From NCBI GenBank assembly GCA_024280375.1, contig JAJRQF010000058.1:1-62492 (forward strand): a stretch of DNA of 62,492 nucleotides. Direction: 5' to 3'. The notes under the pieces are model-generated. The model searched no databases. It was not told the DNA's origin and saw nothing but the letters and a program-made list of their open reading frames with translations. Below are positions 26,125 through 35,226 of this stretch, piece after piece. Made by a program: the position numbers and the translations under genes. This stretch comes from Alphaproteobacteria bacterium. GTDB taxonomy: Bacteria; Pseudomonadota; Alphaproteobacteria; Rhizobiales; Rhizobiaceae. Numbering within the stretch: position 1 is the stretch's first letter; every line of letters starts with the position of its first letter.

Positions 26125-28353
26125 ATGATGCGTCAATATGAACTGCTGGAACGGGTATCCGCCTATAAATCGGATGTTGATGAGAACCTTCTCAACAAAG
26201 CCTATGTTTATGCCATGCAGAAACATGGCAGCCAGAAGCGCGCAAATGGCGATCCGTATTTTTCTCATCCTTTGGAAGTTGCTGCAATTCTGACAGACCT
26301 CAGGCTGGATGAGGCAACCATCGCCGTTGCCCTGCTGCACGACACGATTGAGGATACGGACGCAACCCGAAAAGAAATCGACGGCCTGTTCGGGGAAGAT
26401 ATAGGCTCGCTGGTTGAGGGGCTGACCAAGTTAAAGCGTATTGATCTGGTTTCTAAAGAGGCACAGCAGGGCGAGAACCTCAGGCGGCTTTTGCTTGCCG
26501 TGGCCGATGATGTGCGGGTGCTCCTGGTTAAGCTTGCTGACCGCTTGCACAATATGCGCACACTTCATTTTGTCCCGAAAGAAAAGCGCGGGCGGATTTC
26601 GCAGGAGACGATGGATATTTATGCGCCTTTGGCCGGCCGTATGGGTATTCAGGATATTCGCGAAGAGCTGGAGCATTTGTCCTTCATGCACCTTAATCCT
26701 GAGGCGTTTGAGACAATCACCAAACGACTAAACGACCTGCACGAGAAAAACTTTGATCTGATCTCTTCCATTGAAATGGAACTTCGGTTGAAATTGCTCG
26801 ATCACAATATCAGCGCCCGTGTTTCCAGCCGTGAAAAGCGGCCCTATTCGGTATTCCGCAAAATGGAACGCCGCGCGATGAGCTTCGAGCAATTGTCAGA
26901 TATTTTTGGCTTTCGCATCATCGTTGATACGACCGAAGATTGTTATCGTGCATTGGGTATTGCCCACACCACATGGTCAACCGTGCCGGGTCGCTTTAAG
27001 GATTATATCTCTACCCCGAAGGGCAACGGCTACCAGTCAATTCATACCACTGTTGTTGGCCCGTCAAATCAGCGCGTTGAGTTGCAAATCAGAACCGCCG
27101 ATATGAACGCGGTCGCCGAGCACGGAATTGCCGCCCATACACTCTACAAGGATGTCTCCAACGGTGAGGCGCCGGCAACAGGCCACCCGCTTGATCGGGA
27201 TGGCAGCGTTTATGGCTGGCTGCGCAGCACAATTGCCCTGTTAGCCGAAGGCGATAATCCAGATGATTTTCTCGAGCACACAAAACTCGAACTGTTTCTT
27301 GATCAGGTGTTTTGTTTTACCCCGAAAGGGCGGCTGATTGCCTTGCCGCGCGGTGCAACGCCGATAGATTTTGCCTATGCGGTTCATACGAAACTGGGCG
27401 ACAGTTGCGTTGGTTGCAAGATCAACGGTCGTATTATGCCCGTGGTGACAGAACTGCATAACGGCGATGAGGTCGACATAATTCGCGCCGAGGGGCAGGT
27501 GCCACCAACCGCATGGGAATCTGTGGCTGTTACCGGCAAGGCGCGTACTGCGATCCGGCGTGCGACAAAAAAGGCGGTGCAGGACCAATATAGCGGGGTT
27601 GGCAATACAATGCTCGAGCGCGCCTTTGAGCGGGCTGGAAAATCCTATTCAGAAGAAATTTTGAAATCCGGTTTGCAGCGCCTTGCCCGTAAAACAATTG
27701 AAGAAGTATTGGCCGATGTTGGGCGCGGCGACCTGATCTCCAGCGATGTGGTCAAGGCGGTTTATCCAGACTATCAGGATGAACGCATTACCCAAAATCC
27801 CAAACCGGTTGCCAGCGAAGGCTGGTTTGGTTTGAAAGATGCCGCTGGCATAATTTTCAAAATGCCCGGGCGGAAAAAGCAGCGTCAGAAAACAAATGCA
27901 TCAGCCATTCCTATTCGCGGGCATTCAGCCAACCAGTCGGTGCGGTTTGCCCCCGATGGCGGTGCGGTCCCGGGCGACCGGATTGTTGGTATTATGACAC
28001 CGGGTAAAGGTATTACAATTTATCCAATTCAATCACCGGCCTTACAAAAATTTGAGGGGCAAAGCGATGAATGGTTGGACGTGCGCTGGGATATTGACGA
28101 AAACAACCATGACCGTTTTCCAGCAAGGGTCATGGTAACCGCGATAAATGAACCGGGCACGCTGGCAAAAATTGCGGAACTGGTTGCCCGAAATGACGGT
28201 AATATTCACTCCCTTGAAATGCTCTCCACGGCACCCGATTTTACTAAAATGCAAATTGATTTGGAAGTTTGGGATTTAAAACACCTCAATCGACTGATAA
28301 GGGAAATTCGCGGATTGAAAATTATATCAAAAGTGGAACGGGTAAATGGCTAG
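26125..28353 (+). CDS. rsh: Bifunctional (p)ppGpp synthetase/hydrolase (Rsh)
   Basis: This 742-residue long RelA/SpoT homologue makes and degrades (p)ppGpp, the stringent-response signal. Domains in order are an HD hydrolase domain (H48, HD at 72-73, LLHDTIEDTD), a synthetase domain with RFKDYISTPKGNGYQSIHT near residue 290, a TGS domain with FTPKGRLIALPRGATPIDFA near residue 398, a helical zinc-finger-like region, and a C-terminal ACT domain (VTAINEPGTLAKIAELVARN). The HD and the RFKD motif together suggest both activities are intact. ATG 26125 and ATG 26128 are adjacent options. Confidence 0.95.
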   Translation: MMRQYELLERVSAYKSDVDENLLNKAYVYAMQKHGSQKRANGDPYFSHPLEVAAILTDLRLDEATIAVALLHDTIEDTDATRKEIDGLFGEDIGSLVEGLTKLKRIDLVSKEAQQGENLRRLLLAVADDVRVLLVKLADRLHNMRTLHFVPKEKRGRISQETMDIYAPLAGRMGIQDIREELEHLSFMHLNPEAFETITKRLNDLHEKNFDLISSIEMELRLKLLDHNISARVSSREKRPYSVFRKMERRAMSFEQLSDIFGFRIIVDTTEDCYRALGIAHTTWSTVPGRFKDYISTPKGNGYQSIHTTVVGPSNQRVELQIRTADMNAVAEHGIAAHTLYKDVSNGEAPATGHPLDRDGSVYGWLRSTIALLAEGDNPDDFLEHTKLELFLDQVFCFTPKGRLIALPRGATPIDFAYAVHTKLGDSCVGCKINGRIMPVVTELHNGDEVDIIRAEGQVPPTAWESVAVTGKARTAIRRATKKAVQDQYSGVGNTMLERAFERAGKSYSEEILKSGLQRLARKTIEEVLADVGRGDLISSDVVKAVYPDYQDERITQNPKPVASEGWFGLKDAAGIIFKMPGRKKQRQKTNASAIPIRGHSANQSVRFAPDGGAVPGDRIVGIMTPGKGITIYPIQSPALQKFEGQSDEWLDVRWDIDENNHDRFPARVMVTAINEPGTLAKIAELVARNDGNIHSLEMLSTAPDFTKMQIDLEVWDLKHLNRLIREIRGLKIISKVERVNG

Positions 28354-28374
28354 AATGATAATGGGGCTAAAAAC

Positions 28375-28956
28375 ATGACCAGAGACGAGGTGTTGGATAT
28401 TTTTCGTGGATGCGGCGCAATTCTCGACGGGCATTTTATTCTGACATCAGGATTGCGCAGCCCGACATTCATTCAAAAAGCCCGTGTTTTTATGCATGCG
28501 GATAAAACCGAAATATTGTGTTCCGCTCTTGCGCAAAAAATCCAGCAGGCCAATCTGGGTAAAATTGATTATGTGGTCGGGCCGGCGGTTGGCGGAATTA
28601 TTCCAGCCTATGAGGTTTCGCGTCATTTAAAACTGCCGAATGTCTGGGTGGAGCGTCAGGATGGCAAGTTTCAGTTGCGGCGCTTTGAAATGGAGCCAGG
28701 TTCGCGTGTCGTAATCGTCGAGGATATTGTGACCACCGGGCTTTCAATTCGCGAAACGATTGCCTCACTTGAAGAACTTGGCGCCGATGTTTTGGCCGCA
28801 TCATGTTTGATTGACAGGTCAGCCGGAAAGGCCGATGTTGGGGCCAGATTGATCGCACTTGCTGAATACGAAGTTCCTGCCTACCGGGTAGAAGATATTC
28901 CGCCCGAGCTAGCAGCTATTGCGCCAATTAAGCCTGGAAGCAGGGGGTTGCAATAA
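28375..28956 (+). CDS. pyrE: Orotate phosphoribosyltransferase (PyrE)
   Basis: This 193-residue type I phosphoribosyltransferase makes orotidine monophosphate from orotate and PRPP. The PRPP-binding motif VVIVEDIVTTGLS lies near residue 106, GPAVGGIIPAYE near residue 68, and VWVERQDGKFQLRR near residue 90 holds the flexible-loop residues. The order rsh-pyrE is typical of Hyphomicrobiales. It follows rsh by 21 bp on the same strand, so co-transcription is likely. Confidence 0.95.
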   Translation: MTRDEVLDIFRGCGAILDGHFILTSGLRSPTFIQKARVFMHADKTEILCSALAQKIQQANLGKIDYVVGPAVGGIIPAYEVSRHLKLPNVWVERQDGKFQLRRFEMEPGSRVVIVEDIVTTGLSIRETIASLEELGADVLAASCLIDRSAGKADVGARLIALAEYEVPAYRVEDIPPELAAIAPIKPGSRGLQ

Positions 28957-29076
28957 TTTATTGCCATAGTGGTGTAACAATCATCTCCTATTAAGTTACT
29001 TGGTGTAAGATCATTTTATTGAGGGCTGTGACTTTCAATATTCAAAAGTTTCCGGGTGTTTGCCGGATTTGTACTG

Positions 29077-29112
29077 TGTTTGGACCCGTGTTTGGACCCG
29101 TGTTTGGAATTG
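29077..29112 (+). repeat. 12-bp tandem repeat before the DUF2062 gene
   Basis: TGTTTGGACCCG occurs twice exactly (29077-29088, 29089-29100) and then as TGTTTGGAATTG (29101-29112), seven bases before the proposed ATG. Being a multiple of three and in frame with an upstream GTG at 29056, the repeat would encode CLDP-CLDP-CLEL if translation began earlier. Confidence 0.9.
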
Positions 29113-29118
29113 TGTTCA

Positions 29119-29766
29119 ATGTTGTTTCGTAGAAGAACCCCGCCTGGTATTGGCGAAAAGTTCAGAGTGTGGATTTGGCCGCGTCGCAGCTGGGCCCGTT
29201 CGGGTCTCTACGTATCAAAACGAATATTCAGATTGACAGGCTCCCCCCATACAATTGCTGCAGGTGTTGCGGCTGGGGTTTTTGCCACATTTACTCCCTT
29301 TATGGGGTTTCATTTTATACTGGCCTTTGCGCTTGCCTATATTCTTGCAGGAAACCTGATTGCCGCCGCACTTGGAACGTTTGTCGGCAATCCGCTGACT
29401 TTTCCGTTTATCTGGGCATCTACTTTCTCGCTTGGGCGCAAATTATTGGGCGAAACATCAAAGGCCGAAGCGCCATTTCATCAGCTTAGAAATATCATGA
29501 AAGATGCAGGTGAAGCGCTTTGGCAATTGGATTTCGCCGGCTTTGGTCTGGCACTTGCAGAAATTTGGACGCCACTGCTTAAGCCAATGCTTTTTGGTGG
29601 CATTCCTTTAGGAGCCTGTGTGGCAATCATATCCTATATTGTCACTCGCAGGCTGGCGGTATTTTTTCATACCGCACGGCAAAAGAAGCTGATGAGGAAG
29701 GCCGCCGCGAGCAGAAACAGCGGCGCTCGTTTCCCGGTCAACGATGATATGGTGCATCCCACATGA
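29119..29766 (+). CDS. DUF2062 membrane protein
   Basis: This 215-residue membrane protein of the DUF2062 family has the conserved pattern [20 protein letters not shown] near residue 40 and GFHF, then [14 protein letters not shown] near residue 84, with three or four hydrophobic segments. Function is unknown. It occupies the usual rhizobial place between pyrE and acpS. ATG 29119 gives an N-terminus MLFRRRTPP typical of the family. A GTG at 29056 would add a cysteine-rich stretch from the tandem repeat. It overlaps acpS by four bases. Confidence 0.85.
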   Translation: MLFRRRTPPGIGEKFRVWIWPRRSWARSGLYVSKRIFRLTGSPHTIAAGVAAGVFATFTPFMGFHFILAFALAYILAGNLIAAALGTFVGNPLTFPFIWASTFSLGRKLLGETSKAEAPFHQLRNIMKDAGEALWQLDFAGFGLALAEIWTPLLKPMLFGGIPLGACVAIISYIVTRRLAVFFHTARQKKLMRKAAASRNSGARFPVNDDMVHPT

Positions 29767-30248
29767 TCATCGGTCTTGGCAGCGATCTGATAGATATTCG
29801 CCGTATAGACAAATCTCTGTCGCGATATAGCAATCGTTTTACCAACCGTGTTTTTACTGACATTGAGCGCAGGAAATCAGATGCCCGCAAGGAGCGTTCA
29901 GCATCCTATGCCAAGCGATTTGCGGCCAAGGAAGCTTGTTCAAAGGCATTGGGAACAGGCATTAGTCGCGGTGTTTACTGGCGCGATATGGGGGTTGTAA
30001 ATTTGCCTTCAGGCAAACCAACCATGAATTTAACCAATGGTGCGTCAATTCAACTTGATAAAATGACCCCGCCCGATCATCGCGCCATCATTCATCTGAC
30101 CATTACAGATGACTATCCTCTGGCCCAGGCATTCGTTATCATCGAGGCACTTCCCCTCGATAATAAAACCCGGAATAGCGAAGAAATTGTGGAAGATGCT
30201 GGTCCAGATCCCCAAATAGGCAAGCGGCAAACAACCATCGTTGCCTAA
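29763..30248 (+). CDS. acpS: Holo-ACP synthase (AcpS)
   Basis: This 161-residue phosphopantetheinyl transferase activates acyl carrier protein using CoA. The Mg-binding motif [14 protein letters not shown] is at the N-terminus and [15 protein letters not shown] near residue 54 carries the second motif. The body matches usual AcpS of about 130 residues. The last 30 residues (from about DNKTRNSEE) form a polar tail of unknown value. Its ATG overlaps the DUF2062 stop (ATGA). Confidence 0.93.
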   Translation: MIIGLGSDLIDIRRIDKSLSRYSNRFTNRVFTDIERRKSDARKERSASYAKRFAAKEACSKALGTGISRGVYWRDMGVVNLPSGKPTMNLTNGASIQLDKMTPPDHRAIIHLTITDDYPLAQAFVIIEALPLDNKTRNSEEIVEDAGPDPQIGKRQTTIVA

Positions 30249-30383
30249 TTAATAATAAACAGATATGAGCAGGCCTAAATCATGTCGCTTTCTGAGATAA
30301 TGAATTGCGAACACTAAAACTTCAATTGTTGAAAATTGTCTGGTACATTTGCTTGCAGACAAAACCCTTAGAGAGGCAGAACT

Positions 30384-31130
30384 TTGGCGGACGCTGAGGC
30401 AGAAAATAAATCCGAAGGCACTATTGGTGAAACCATCAAAATCATCGTGCAGGCACTCCTGTTGGCAGTGGTTGTACGCACATTGCTTTTTCAACCATTC
30501 AGCATCCCATCCGGGTCGATGATGTCGACCCTGCTTGTGGGCGACTATTTGTTTGTTTCGAAAATGAGTTATGGATTTTCAAAGCACTCAATTCCTTTTA
30601 GCCCGGATCTATTCAAAGGTCGCATTTGGGCAGAGGAACCAAAGCGCGGTGATATTGCTGTTTTCAAGCTGCCCAGCAATCCTGCGATTGATTATGTTAA
30701 GCGGGTTATCGGCCTGCCGGGCGATCGGGTGCAAATGATCAATGGTGTACTGCATATTAACGATGTGGCCGTCAAACGAGAGTTGACCGGCCAGTTTAAG
30801 CCAGAAGGGCGATATGCGAGCAACGCAAGCGTGCCAATTTATACCGAAACCCTGCCCAACGGTGTTTCCTATAAAACCCTGGATCTGTATCCAAATACCG
30901 ACGCGGATAATACGCGCGTATTCGAAGTGCCCCCGGGGCACTATTTCATGATGGGCGATAATCGTGATAATTCGCTCGATAGCCGGTTTGATGTGGGCTT
31001 CGTGCCATTTGAAAATTTTGTAGGGAAAGCCAAGGTAATATTCTTTTCCGTGTCTTCAGGTGCAAGCCCATGGGAAATATGGCGCTGGCCTGATACACTG
31101 CGCACCGAGCGCATATTCACCGGGTTATGA
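30384..31130 (+). CDS. lepB: Signal peptidase I (LepB)
   Basis: This 248-residue membrane protease removes signal peptides from exported proteins. An N-terminal membrane helix (IIVQALLLAVVVRTLLF) is followed by the catalytic serine in IPSGSMMSTL near residue 43, and the catalytic lysine in YVKRVIGLPGDRV near residue 98. The GDNRDNSLDSR signature lies near residue 195. The start is TTG at 30384, preceded by GAGAGG with seven bases of spacing. A 135-bp AT-rich gap before it likely holds a promoter. Confidence 0.94.
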   Translation: MADAEAENKSEGTIGETIKIIVQALLLAVVVRTLLFQPFSIPSGSMMSTLLVGDYLFVSKMSYGFSKHSIPFSPDLFKGRIWAEEPKRGDIAVFKLPSNPAIDYVKRVIGLPGDRVQMINGVLHINDVAVKRELTGQFKPEGRYASNASVPIYTETLPNGVSYKTLDLYPNTDADNTRVFEVPPGHYFMMGDNRDNSLDSRFDVGFVPFENFVGKAKVIFFSVSSGASPWEIWRWPDTLRTERIFTGL

Positions 31131-31134
31131 TTGT

Positions 31135-31857
31135 GTGAAAAACAACATCAGTAAACAGCAGCTTGACGAGCTGGAACGTAGAATTGGATATCACTTTGCC
31201 TCCCCCCAGCATTTGGGCCGAGCGCTCACCCATGCCAGTGCCACCAAACATAATGTAGATGGCCAGCAATATGAGCGGCTCGAATTTTTGGGCGACCGTG
31301 TATTGGGCCTGGTGGTTTCGGAGTTACTGTTTGAAACTTTTCCAGATGCAGCCGAAGGGGAATTATCGTTACGGCTGAATGCTTTGGTCAATGGTAAAAC
31401 CTGCGCCCTGATTGCCGATCAAATCAGCCTGCATGAATTTATTCGTGCTGGCGCCGATTTAAAACACCTGACCAGCAAACGCATGCAAGGGGTTAGGGCA
31501 GACGTTGTGGAAGCTGTTATAGCAGCGGTTTATCTTGATGGCGGATTGAGCGAAGCATCGAAAGTTGTACGTAAATTGTGGGGTGATCGGCTTTTTCTGG
31601 CCGATGCCGCGCGACGGGATTCCAAAACCGCATTACAGGAATGGGCACATTCCAACAAATGCGATACACCTACCTATGAATTGGTCAATCAGCAGGGACC
31701 TGATCATGATCCGGTATTTACCGTGAAAGTTATTCTGGAAAACCATGAAGGCTCGGAAGGAAAAGGTCGCTCAAAACGTTCTGCCGAGCAAAACGCGGCG
31801 CGAATTGTTCTCGTACGTGAAGGAGTTTGGAATGCTGAGGAAAAACAATCAACATGA
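31135..31857 (+). CDS. rnc: Ribonuclease III (Rnc)
   Basis: This 240-residue double-strand-specific RNase III acts in rRNA and mRNA processing. The signature ERLEFLGDRVLGLVV lies near residue 42, the second acidic site is DVVEAVIAAVYLDGG near residue 120, and a C-terminal dsRNA-binding domain follows (TALQEWAHSNKCDTPTYEL). The start chosen is GTG 31135, four bases after the lepB stop. The frame is open further upstream inside lepB but that part is not RNase III-like. It overlaps era by four bases. Confidence 0.93.
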   Translation: MKNNISKQQLDELERRIGYHFASPQHLGRALTHASATKHNVDGQQYERLEFLGDRVLGLVVSELLFETFPDAAEGELSLRLNALVNGKTCALIADQISLHEFIRAGADLKHLTSKRMQGVRADVVEAVIAAVYLDGGLSEASKVVRKLWGDRLFLADAARRDSKTALQEWAHSNKCDTPTYELVNQQGPDHDPVFTVKVILENHEGSEGKGRSKRSAEQNAARIVLVREGVWNAEEKQST

Positions 31858-32795
31858 ATTCAATGGATGAAACACCGCTTGATGGCCGAATTGGTGGCCA
31901 GGGTGATACAAAAGCAGGCTTTGTCGCGCTGATTGGTGCGCCAAATGCTGGCAAGTCTACGCTGGTAAATCATCTGGTAGGCAACAAGGTTTCAATTGTC
32001 AGTCATAAGGTGCAGACCACCCGCTCTGTTGTTCGTGGTATTACGATCAAAGACCAAACACAGATTGTTTTTATCGACACACCCGGTATTTTTCGCCCGC
32101 GCAGAAAACTCGACGAGGCGATGGTAAATGCCGCATGGGGTGGTGTCCATGATGCGGATTTGATTGTTCTGCTGATTGATGCAGAGCGCGGCATTCGCGG
32201 TGATGCGGAAGCCATCCTGAAATCGCTTGAAGGTGAAAAGCAACGCAAAATTCTGCTACTGAACAAGATCGATGCGGTGGGCAGTGACAATCTGTTATTG
32301 CTTGCTGCGAAAGCCAATGAGAATGTCGATTTTGAACAGACATTCATGGTTTCGGCCCTTAAAGGCCATGGCTGTGATGATTTTCTAGACTATTTGGCCA
32401 AAGAATTGCCAATGGGGCCGTGGCTTTACCCGGAAGATCAGATTTCCGACCTTCCCATGCGCCAGCTGGCGGCTGAAATTACCCGTGAGAAATTGTATCT
32501 CCGCCTGCATCAGGAATTGCCCTATGCATCGCATGTGGAAACCGAAAACTGGACTGAGAAAAAAGATGGCAGCGTAAAGATTGAGCAGACCATCTATGTG
32601 CAGCGAGCAACCCACAAAAAAATCGTCATCGGCAAGGGTGGTCAATCCATCAAGGCAATTTCGACCGGTGCACGCATGGAAATTAGCGAAATTCTCGATC
32701 AGAAAGTACACCTGTTCCTGTTTGTAAAAGTGCGTGAAAACTGGATTGAAGACCCGGAGCGTTTCCGTGAAATGGGTCTGGAATTCCCTCGCTGA
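31854..32795 (+). CDS. era: GTPase Era
   Basis: This 313-residue GTPase binds 16S rRNA and helps 30S subunit maturation. The G1 motif GAPNAGKSTLVNHLVG lies near residue 27, G3 is DTPGIFRPRRKLDEAM near residue 74, and G4 is LNKIDAVG near residue 139. A KH RNA-binding domain ends the protein (KKIVIGKGGQSIKAI near residue 262). It starts within the rnc stop (ATGA), the classic rnc-era arrangement. Confidence 0.96.
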   Translation: MNSMDETPLDGRIGGQGDTKAGFVALIGAPNAGKSTLVNHLVGNKVSIVSHKVQTTRSVVRGITIKDQTQIVFIDTPGIFRPRRKLDEAMVNAAWGGVHDADLIVLLIDAERGIRGDAEAILKSLEGEKQRKILLLNKIDAVGSDNLLLLAAKANENVDFEQTFMVSALKGHGCDDFLDYLAKELPMGPWLYPEDQISDLPMRQLAAEITREKLYLRLHQELPYASHVETENWTEKKDGSVKIEQTIYVQRATHKKIVIGKGGQSIKAISTGARMEISEILDQKVHLFLFVKVRENWIEDPERFREMGLEFPR

Positions 32796-32805
32796 CAACA
32801 TGCTT

Positions 32806-32837
32806 CCCGCCTATGGAATGGCCCGCCTATGGAATGG
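32806..32837 (+). repeat. 16-bp tandem duplication covering the recO start
   Basis: CCCGCCTATGGAATGG is present at 32806-32821 and again at 32822-32837. The second copy supplies the recO ATG at 32829. The first copy supplies an ATG at 32813 in another frame that opens a nine-codon frame ending at 32842, after the true start. Confidence 0.95.
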
Positions 32838-33563
32838 AATGATGAAGGCATAATCATAGGCACCCGTAAGCACGGTGAGACCAGTCTTATTGTCGAGATA
32901 ATGACCAGACATCACGGGCGTCACCTGGGTATTGTGCGTGGTGGGCGATCGCGAAAAAAAATTCCTTTTCTGCAACCTGGAAATTCGGTTGAAGCCCATT
33001 GGCGCGCCCGTTTGGATGAGCATTTGGGGTCGTGGACAATTGAGGCGACAGAACTTAGAACCTCCGATCTGATGGCGACACCCATCGGTGTATTTGGCAT
33101 TCAAACCCTTGCATCCCACCTGCGGTTAATACCTGAACGGGATGTGCATAAGCATCTTCATGAGGCGCTTGAGATTATTTTATCGCATTTGCAGGATGCA
33201 TCGATTGCGGCCGTATTGATGATTAAATTTGAACTGGCGTTGCTGGATGATTTGGGGTTTGGTTTGGATCTGACAAAATGCGCGGTCACTGGTGTAAGTG
33301 ATAGTCTTAGCCATGTTTCTCCAAAGACGGGCCGGGCTGTTTGCCATGAAAAAGCACTTCCCTGGATTGATAAACTTTTGGTTTTGCCAAAATTTCTGAC
33401 ACCTGGCGGATCTGAAAATCATCCAGAGATATCAGATATTAATGCGGGGTTTGAACTCTCAGGGTATTTTCTCGCCCGCCATGTATTTGAGCCTCGAAAC
33501 ATAGCTGTTTCCAGCGAGCGCAGCAGTTTTATTAATGCGGTTCGCCGAAATATGAGGAATTGA
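32829..33563 (+). CDS. recO: DNA repair protein RecO
   Basis: This 244-residue RecO works with RecR in loading RecA at gaps. The N-terminal OB-fold pattern DEGIIIGTRKHGETSLIVEIMT and IVRGGRSRKK near residue 35 are typical, and the helical C-terminal part (YFLARHVFEPRN) fits the family. It closes the acpS-lepB-rnc-era-recO block. Its start codon lies in a 16-bp duplication that also makes an overlapping upstream decoy frame, which could lower its translation. Confidence 0.92.
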   Translation: MEWNDEGIIIGTRKHGETSLIVEIMTRHHGRHLGIVRGGRSRKKIPFLQPGNSVEAHWRARLDEHLGSWTIEATELRTSDLMATPIGVFGIQTLASHLRLIPERDVHKHLHEALEIILSHLQDASIAAVLMIKFELALLDDLGFGLDLTKCAVTGVSDSLSHVSPKTGRAVCHEKALPWIDKLLVLPKFLTPGGSENHPEISDINAGFELSGYFLARHVFEPRNIAVSSERSSFINAVRRNMRN

Positions 33564-33695
33564 CAAGCCGCTTAGAAACAGCGTGTTCAAACTATTGCGT
33601 TGTTTTATCAACTTTATTTTAATGTGTTGTCTATATAAACACAAATTAATCCCTATCTGGGTCGGGCTAAAATTAAGAAGCGTGAAATTGACATC

Positions 33696-34073
33696 ATGGA
33701 ACCATCACAACGAACATTGGACAATGATGTAGAGCCGCCCGATAAGCGAGTCTTGCGCAGAAGAACGCTCAAAAAGGCAATTGCATCTTACAATAATCAA
33801 GCGATTTCTATGGAAGTAATTTTGCGTGATATTTCGGATACTGGTGCCAAAATAAAACTCAAGGACAACGACATTCTTCCAGATCTCTTTTATCTTTTTG
33901 TTGAGATTGATGCAATCGGTGTTGAATGCAAAGTAATTTGGCGCCGTGGGCGAGAAATTGGTGCAAAATTTATCTCTGAAGTGCAACAGGTTAGAGCAGG
34001 GCGTACTCAGGTGGTGGATCCAACTATCGACCGCACCAAGGTCTCGATTCTTCGTAAAAGGCCAACATCCTAA
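33696..34073 (+). CDS. PilZ domain protein
   Basis: This 125-residue single-domain PilZ protein belongs to the c-di-GMP-binding receptor family. The RxxxR-type motif appears as RVLRRRTLKKA near residue 18 and the D/NxSxxG motif as DISDTGAKI near residue 45. CKVIWRRGREIGAKF near residue 78 completes the fold. There is no other domain, so it would act by binding a partner. It stands alone after recO with its own AT-rich 130-bp leader. Confidence 0.85.
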   Translation: MEPSQRTLDNDVEPPDKRVLRRRTLKKAIASYNNQAISMEVILRDISDTGAKIKLKDNDILPDLFYLFVEIDAIGVECKVIWRRGREIGAKFISEVQQVRAGRTQVVDPTIDRTKVSILRKRPTS

Positions 34074-34107
34074 AGTATCTTCCATGCTTTACGGCTTATA
34101 TTAGCTA

Positions 34108-34620
34108 TCAAATTACCAGTTTAAATATTGTGCCCTCAAAGGCATCTTTTCCACGTCCGATTGTGCGGAACGCCGATGAAAATAACCCTCCACGGTTTAA
34201 AGTATCATCGGCGATTTCGATCATTTTGATGTTTGGGGTGATTTCTGCGGAAAGCCCGCGCATTTTCTCTGCAAGTTGTTGCTCATTATGTGAAGGTTCA
34301 AGCGCCAGCGCGATAATGGCGGCGGCCGCCGGCGAACGGCTGATCCCGGCCCAACAATGAATAAGCAGCGGGCTGGACCAATCCCACAGTCGCGCAAATT
34401 CAATCAAATCCTGAACATGCTGTTTGGAAGGTGAGGTCAGTCCGGCCCTGTCTGTGGTAATGTCATTAAACTGCAAATGCAGGTGGTTTTTGGCTAAGAT
34501 ACCCTCAAGGCGCTCATGCGGCCCATCATCGCTCAACAGGCTGATCACCCGTTTGGCCCCGGATTGTGCAAGCGTTTCTTCAAGCTTGGACAAGGGGCAA
34601 ATGTAGATGGTTTTTTTCAC
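34108..34620 (-). CDS. Tyrosine phosphatase-like protein
   Basis: This 170-residue cytoplasmic protein has the CX5R phosphatase loop in LIHCWAGISRSPAAAA near residue 90, fitting the dual-specificity or tyrosine phosphatase superfamily. The general-acid aspartate region is probably near residue 53 (FNDITTDRAG). ATG overlaps the stop of the upstream HD-domain gene (ATGA), so phosphatase and HD hydrolase are made together. The family is common in alphaproteobacteria with unknown substrate. Confidence 0.85.
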   Translation of the reverse strand: MKKTIYICPLSKLEETLAQSGAKRVISLLSDDGPHERLEGILAKNHLHLQFNDITTDRAGLTSPSKQHVQDLIEFARLWDWSSPLLIHCWAGISRSPAAAAIIALALEPSHNEQQLAEKMRGLSAEITPNIKMIEIADDTLNRGGLFSSAFRTIGRGKDAFEGTIFKLVI

Positions 34621-35216
34621 ACCAATTTATCCAGCATTTCAAACCGTTGCAAAAATGCATTCTGCGCCTCCATTGTTTTAAGCGGAGTAACCGGAAAGTC
34701 TGTGGGAGAATAGCCCGATGGGCGGCCAAATATTTTGGTGGCTTCGGAACTGGAAAATCCAGCAAGTTCCGTTGCCTCAAAATAGGCTGAAACAATGTCG
34801 GCTTTCTTGATCAGTTTTTTGATTTTTGCGGGCGTTTCTGCCGGCAGGCCAAAGCGCAAATGGATGGCCGTTTGCAGCCGGTGTTCGACCTCTTTGTAAT
34901 CACCGCCGATTATCGCCTTGAAGGGTGAAATCATATCGCCAATCACATATTCTGCCGCATCATGCAAAAGCGCCATCATGCGCTGTTGGGGCGTGGCATC
35001 GTCGACAAGGCTTGCAAAAACATCATCCACCACCAGCGAGTGTTGGGCCACTGAAAACGCGTGTTCACCAATGGTTTGGCCATTCCAGCGGGCAACGCGG
35101 GCAAGACCGTGGGCGATGTCTGAAATTTCGATGTCCAACGGCGAGGGGTCGAGCAAATCCAGCCTGCGGCCTGAAAGCATACGTTGCCATGCGCGCGGTT
35201 GATTATTAGCAGCCAT
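34617..35216 (-). CDS. HD-domain phosphohydrolase (YfbR-like)
   Basis: This 199-residue protein has HD-superfamily metal ligands: IGEHAFSVAQHS near residue 50, LLHDAAEYVIGD with the HD pair near residue 83, and KKADIVSAYFEATEL near residue 145. The layout matches YfbR-type 5'-nucleotidases or HDIG proteins. ATG 35214-35216 follows AGGGGCG and leaves a short gap after the ygfZ stop. An earlier in-frame start would run far into ygfZ. It is coupled to the phosphatase gene. Confidence 0.83.
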   Translation of the reverse strand: MAANNQPRAWQRMLSGRRLDLLDPSPLDIEISDIAHGLARVARWNGQTIGEHAFSVAQHSLVVDDVFASLVDDATPQQRMMALLHDAAEYVIGDMISPFKAIIGGDYKEVEHRLQTAIHLRFGLPAETPAKIKKLIKKADIVSAYFEATELAGFSSSEATKIFGRPSGYSPTDFPVTPLKTMEAQNAFLQRFEMLDKLV

Positions 35217-35226
35217 CGAAACGCCC

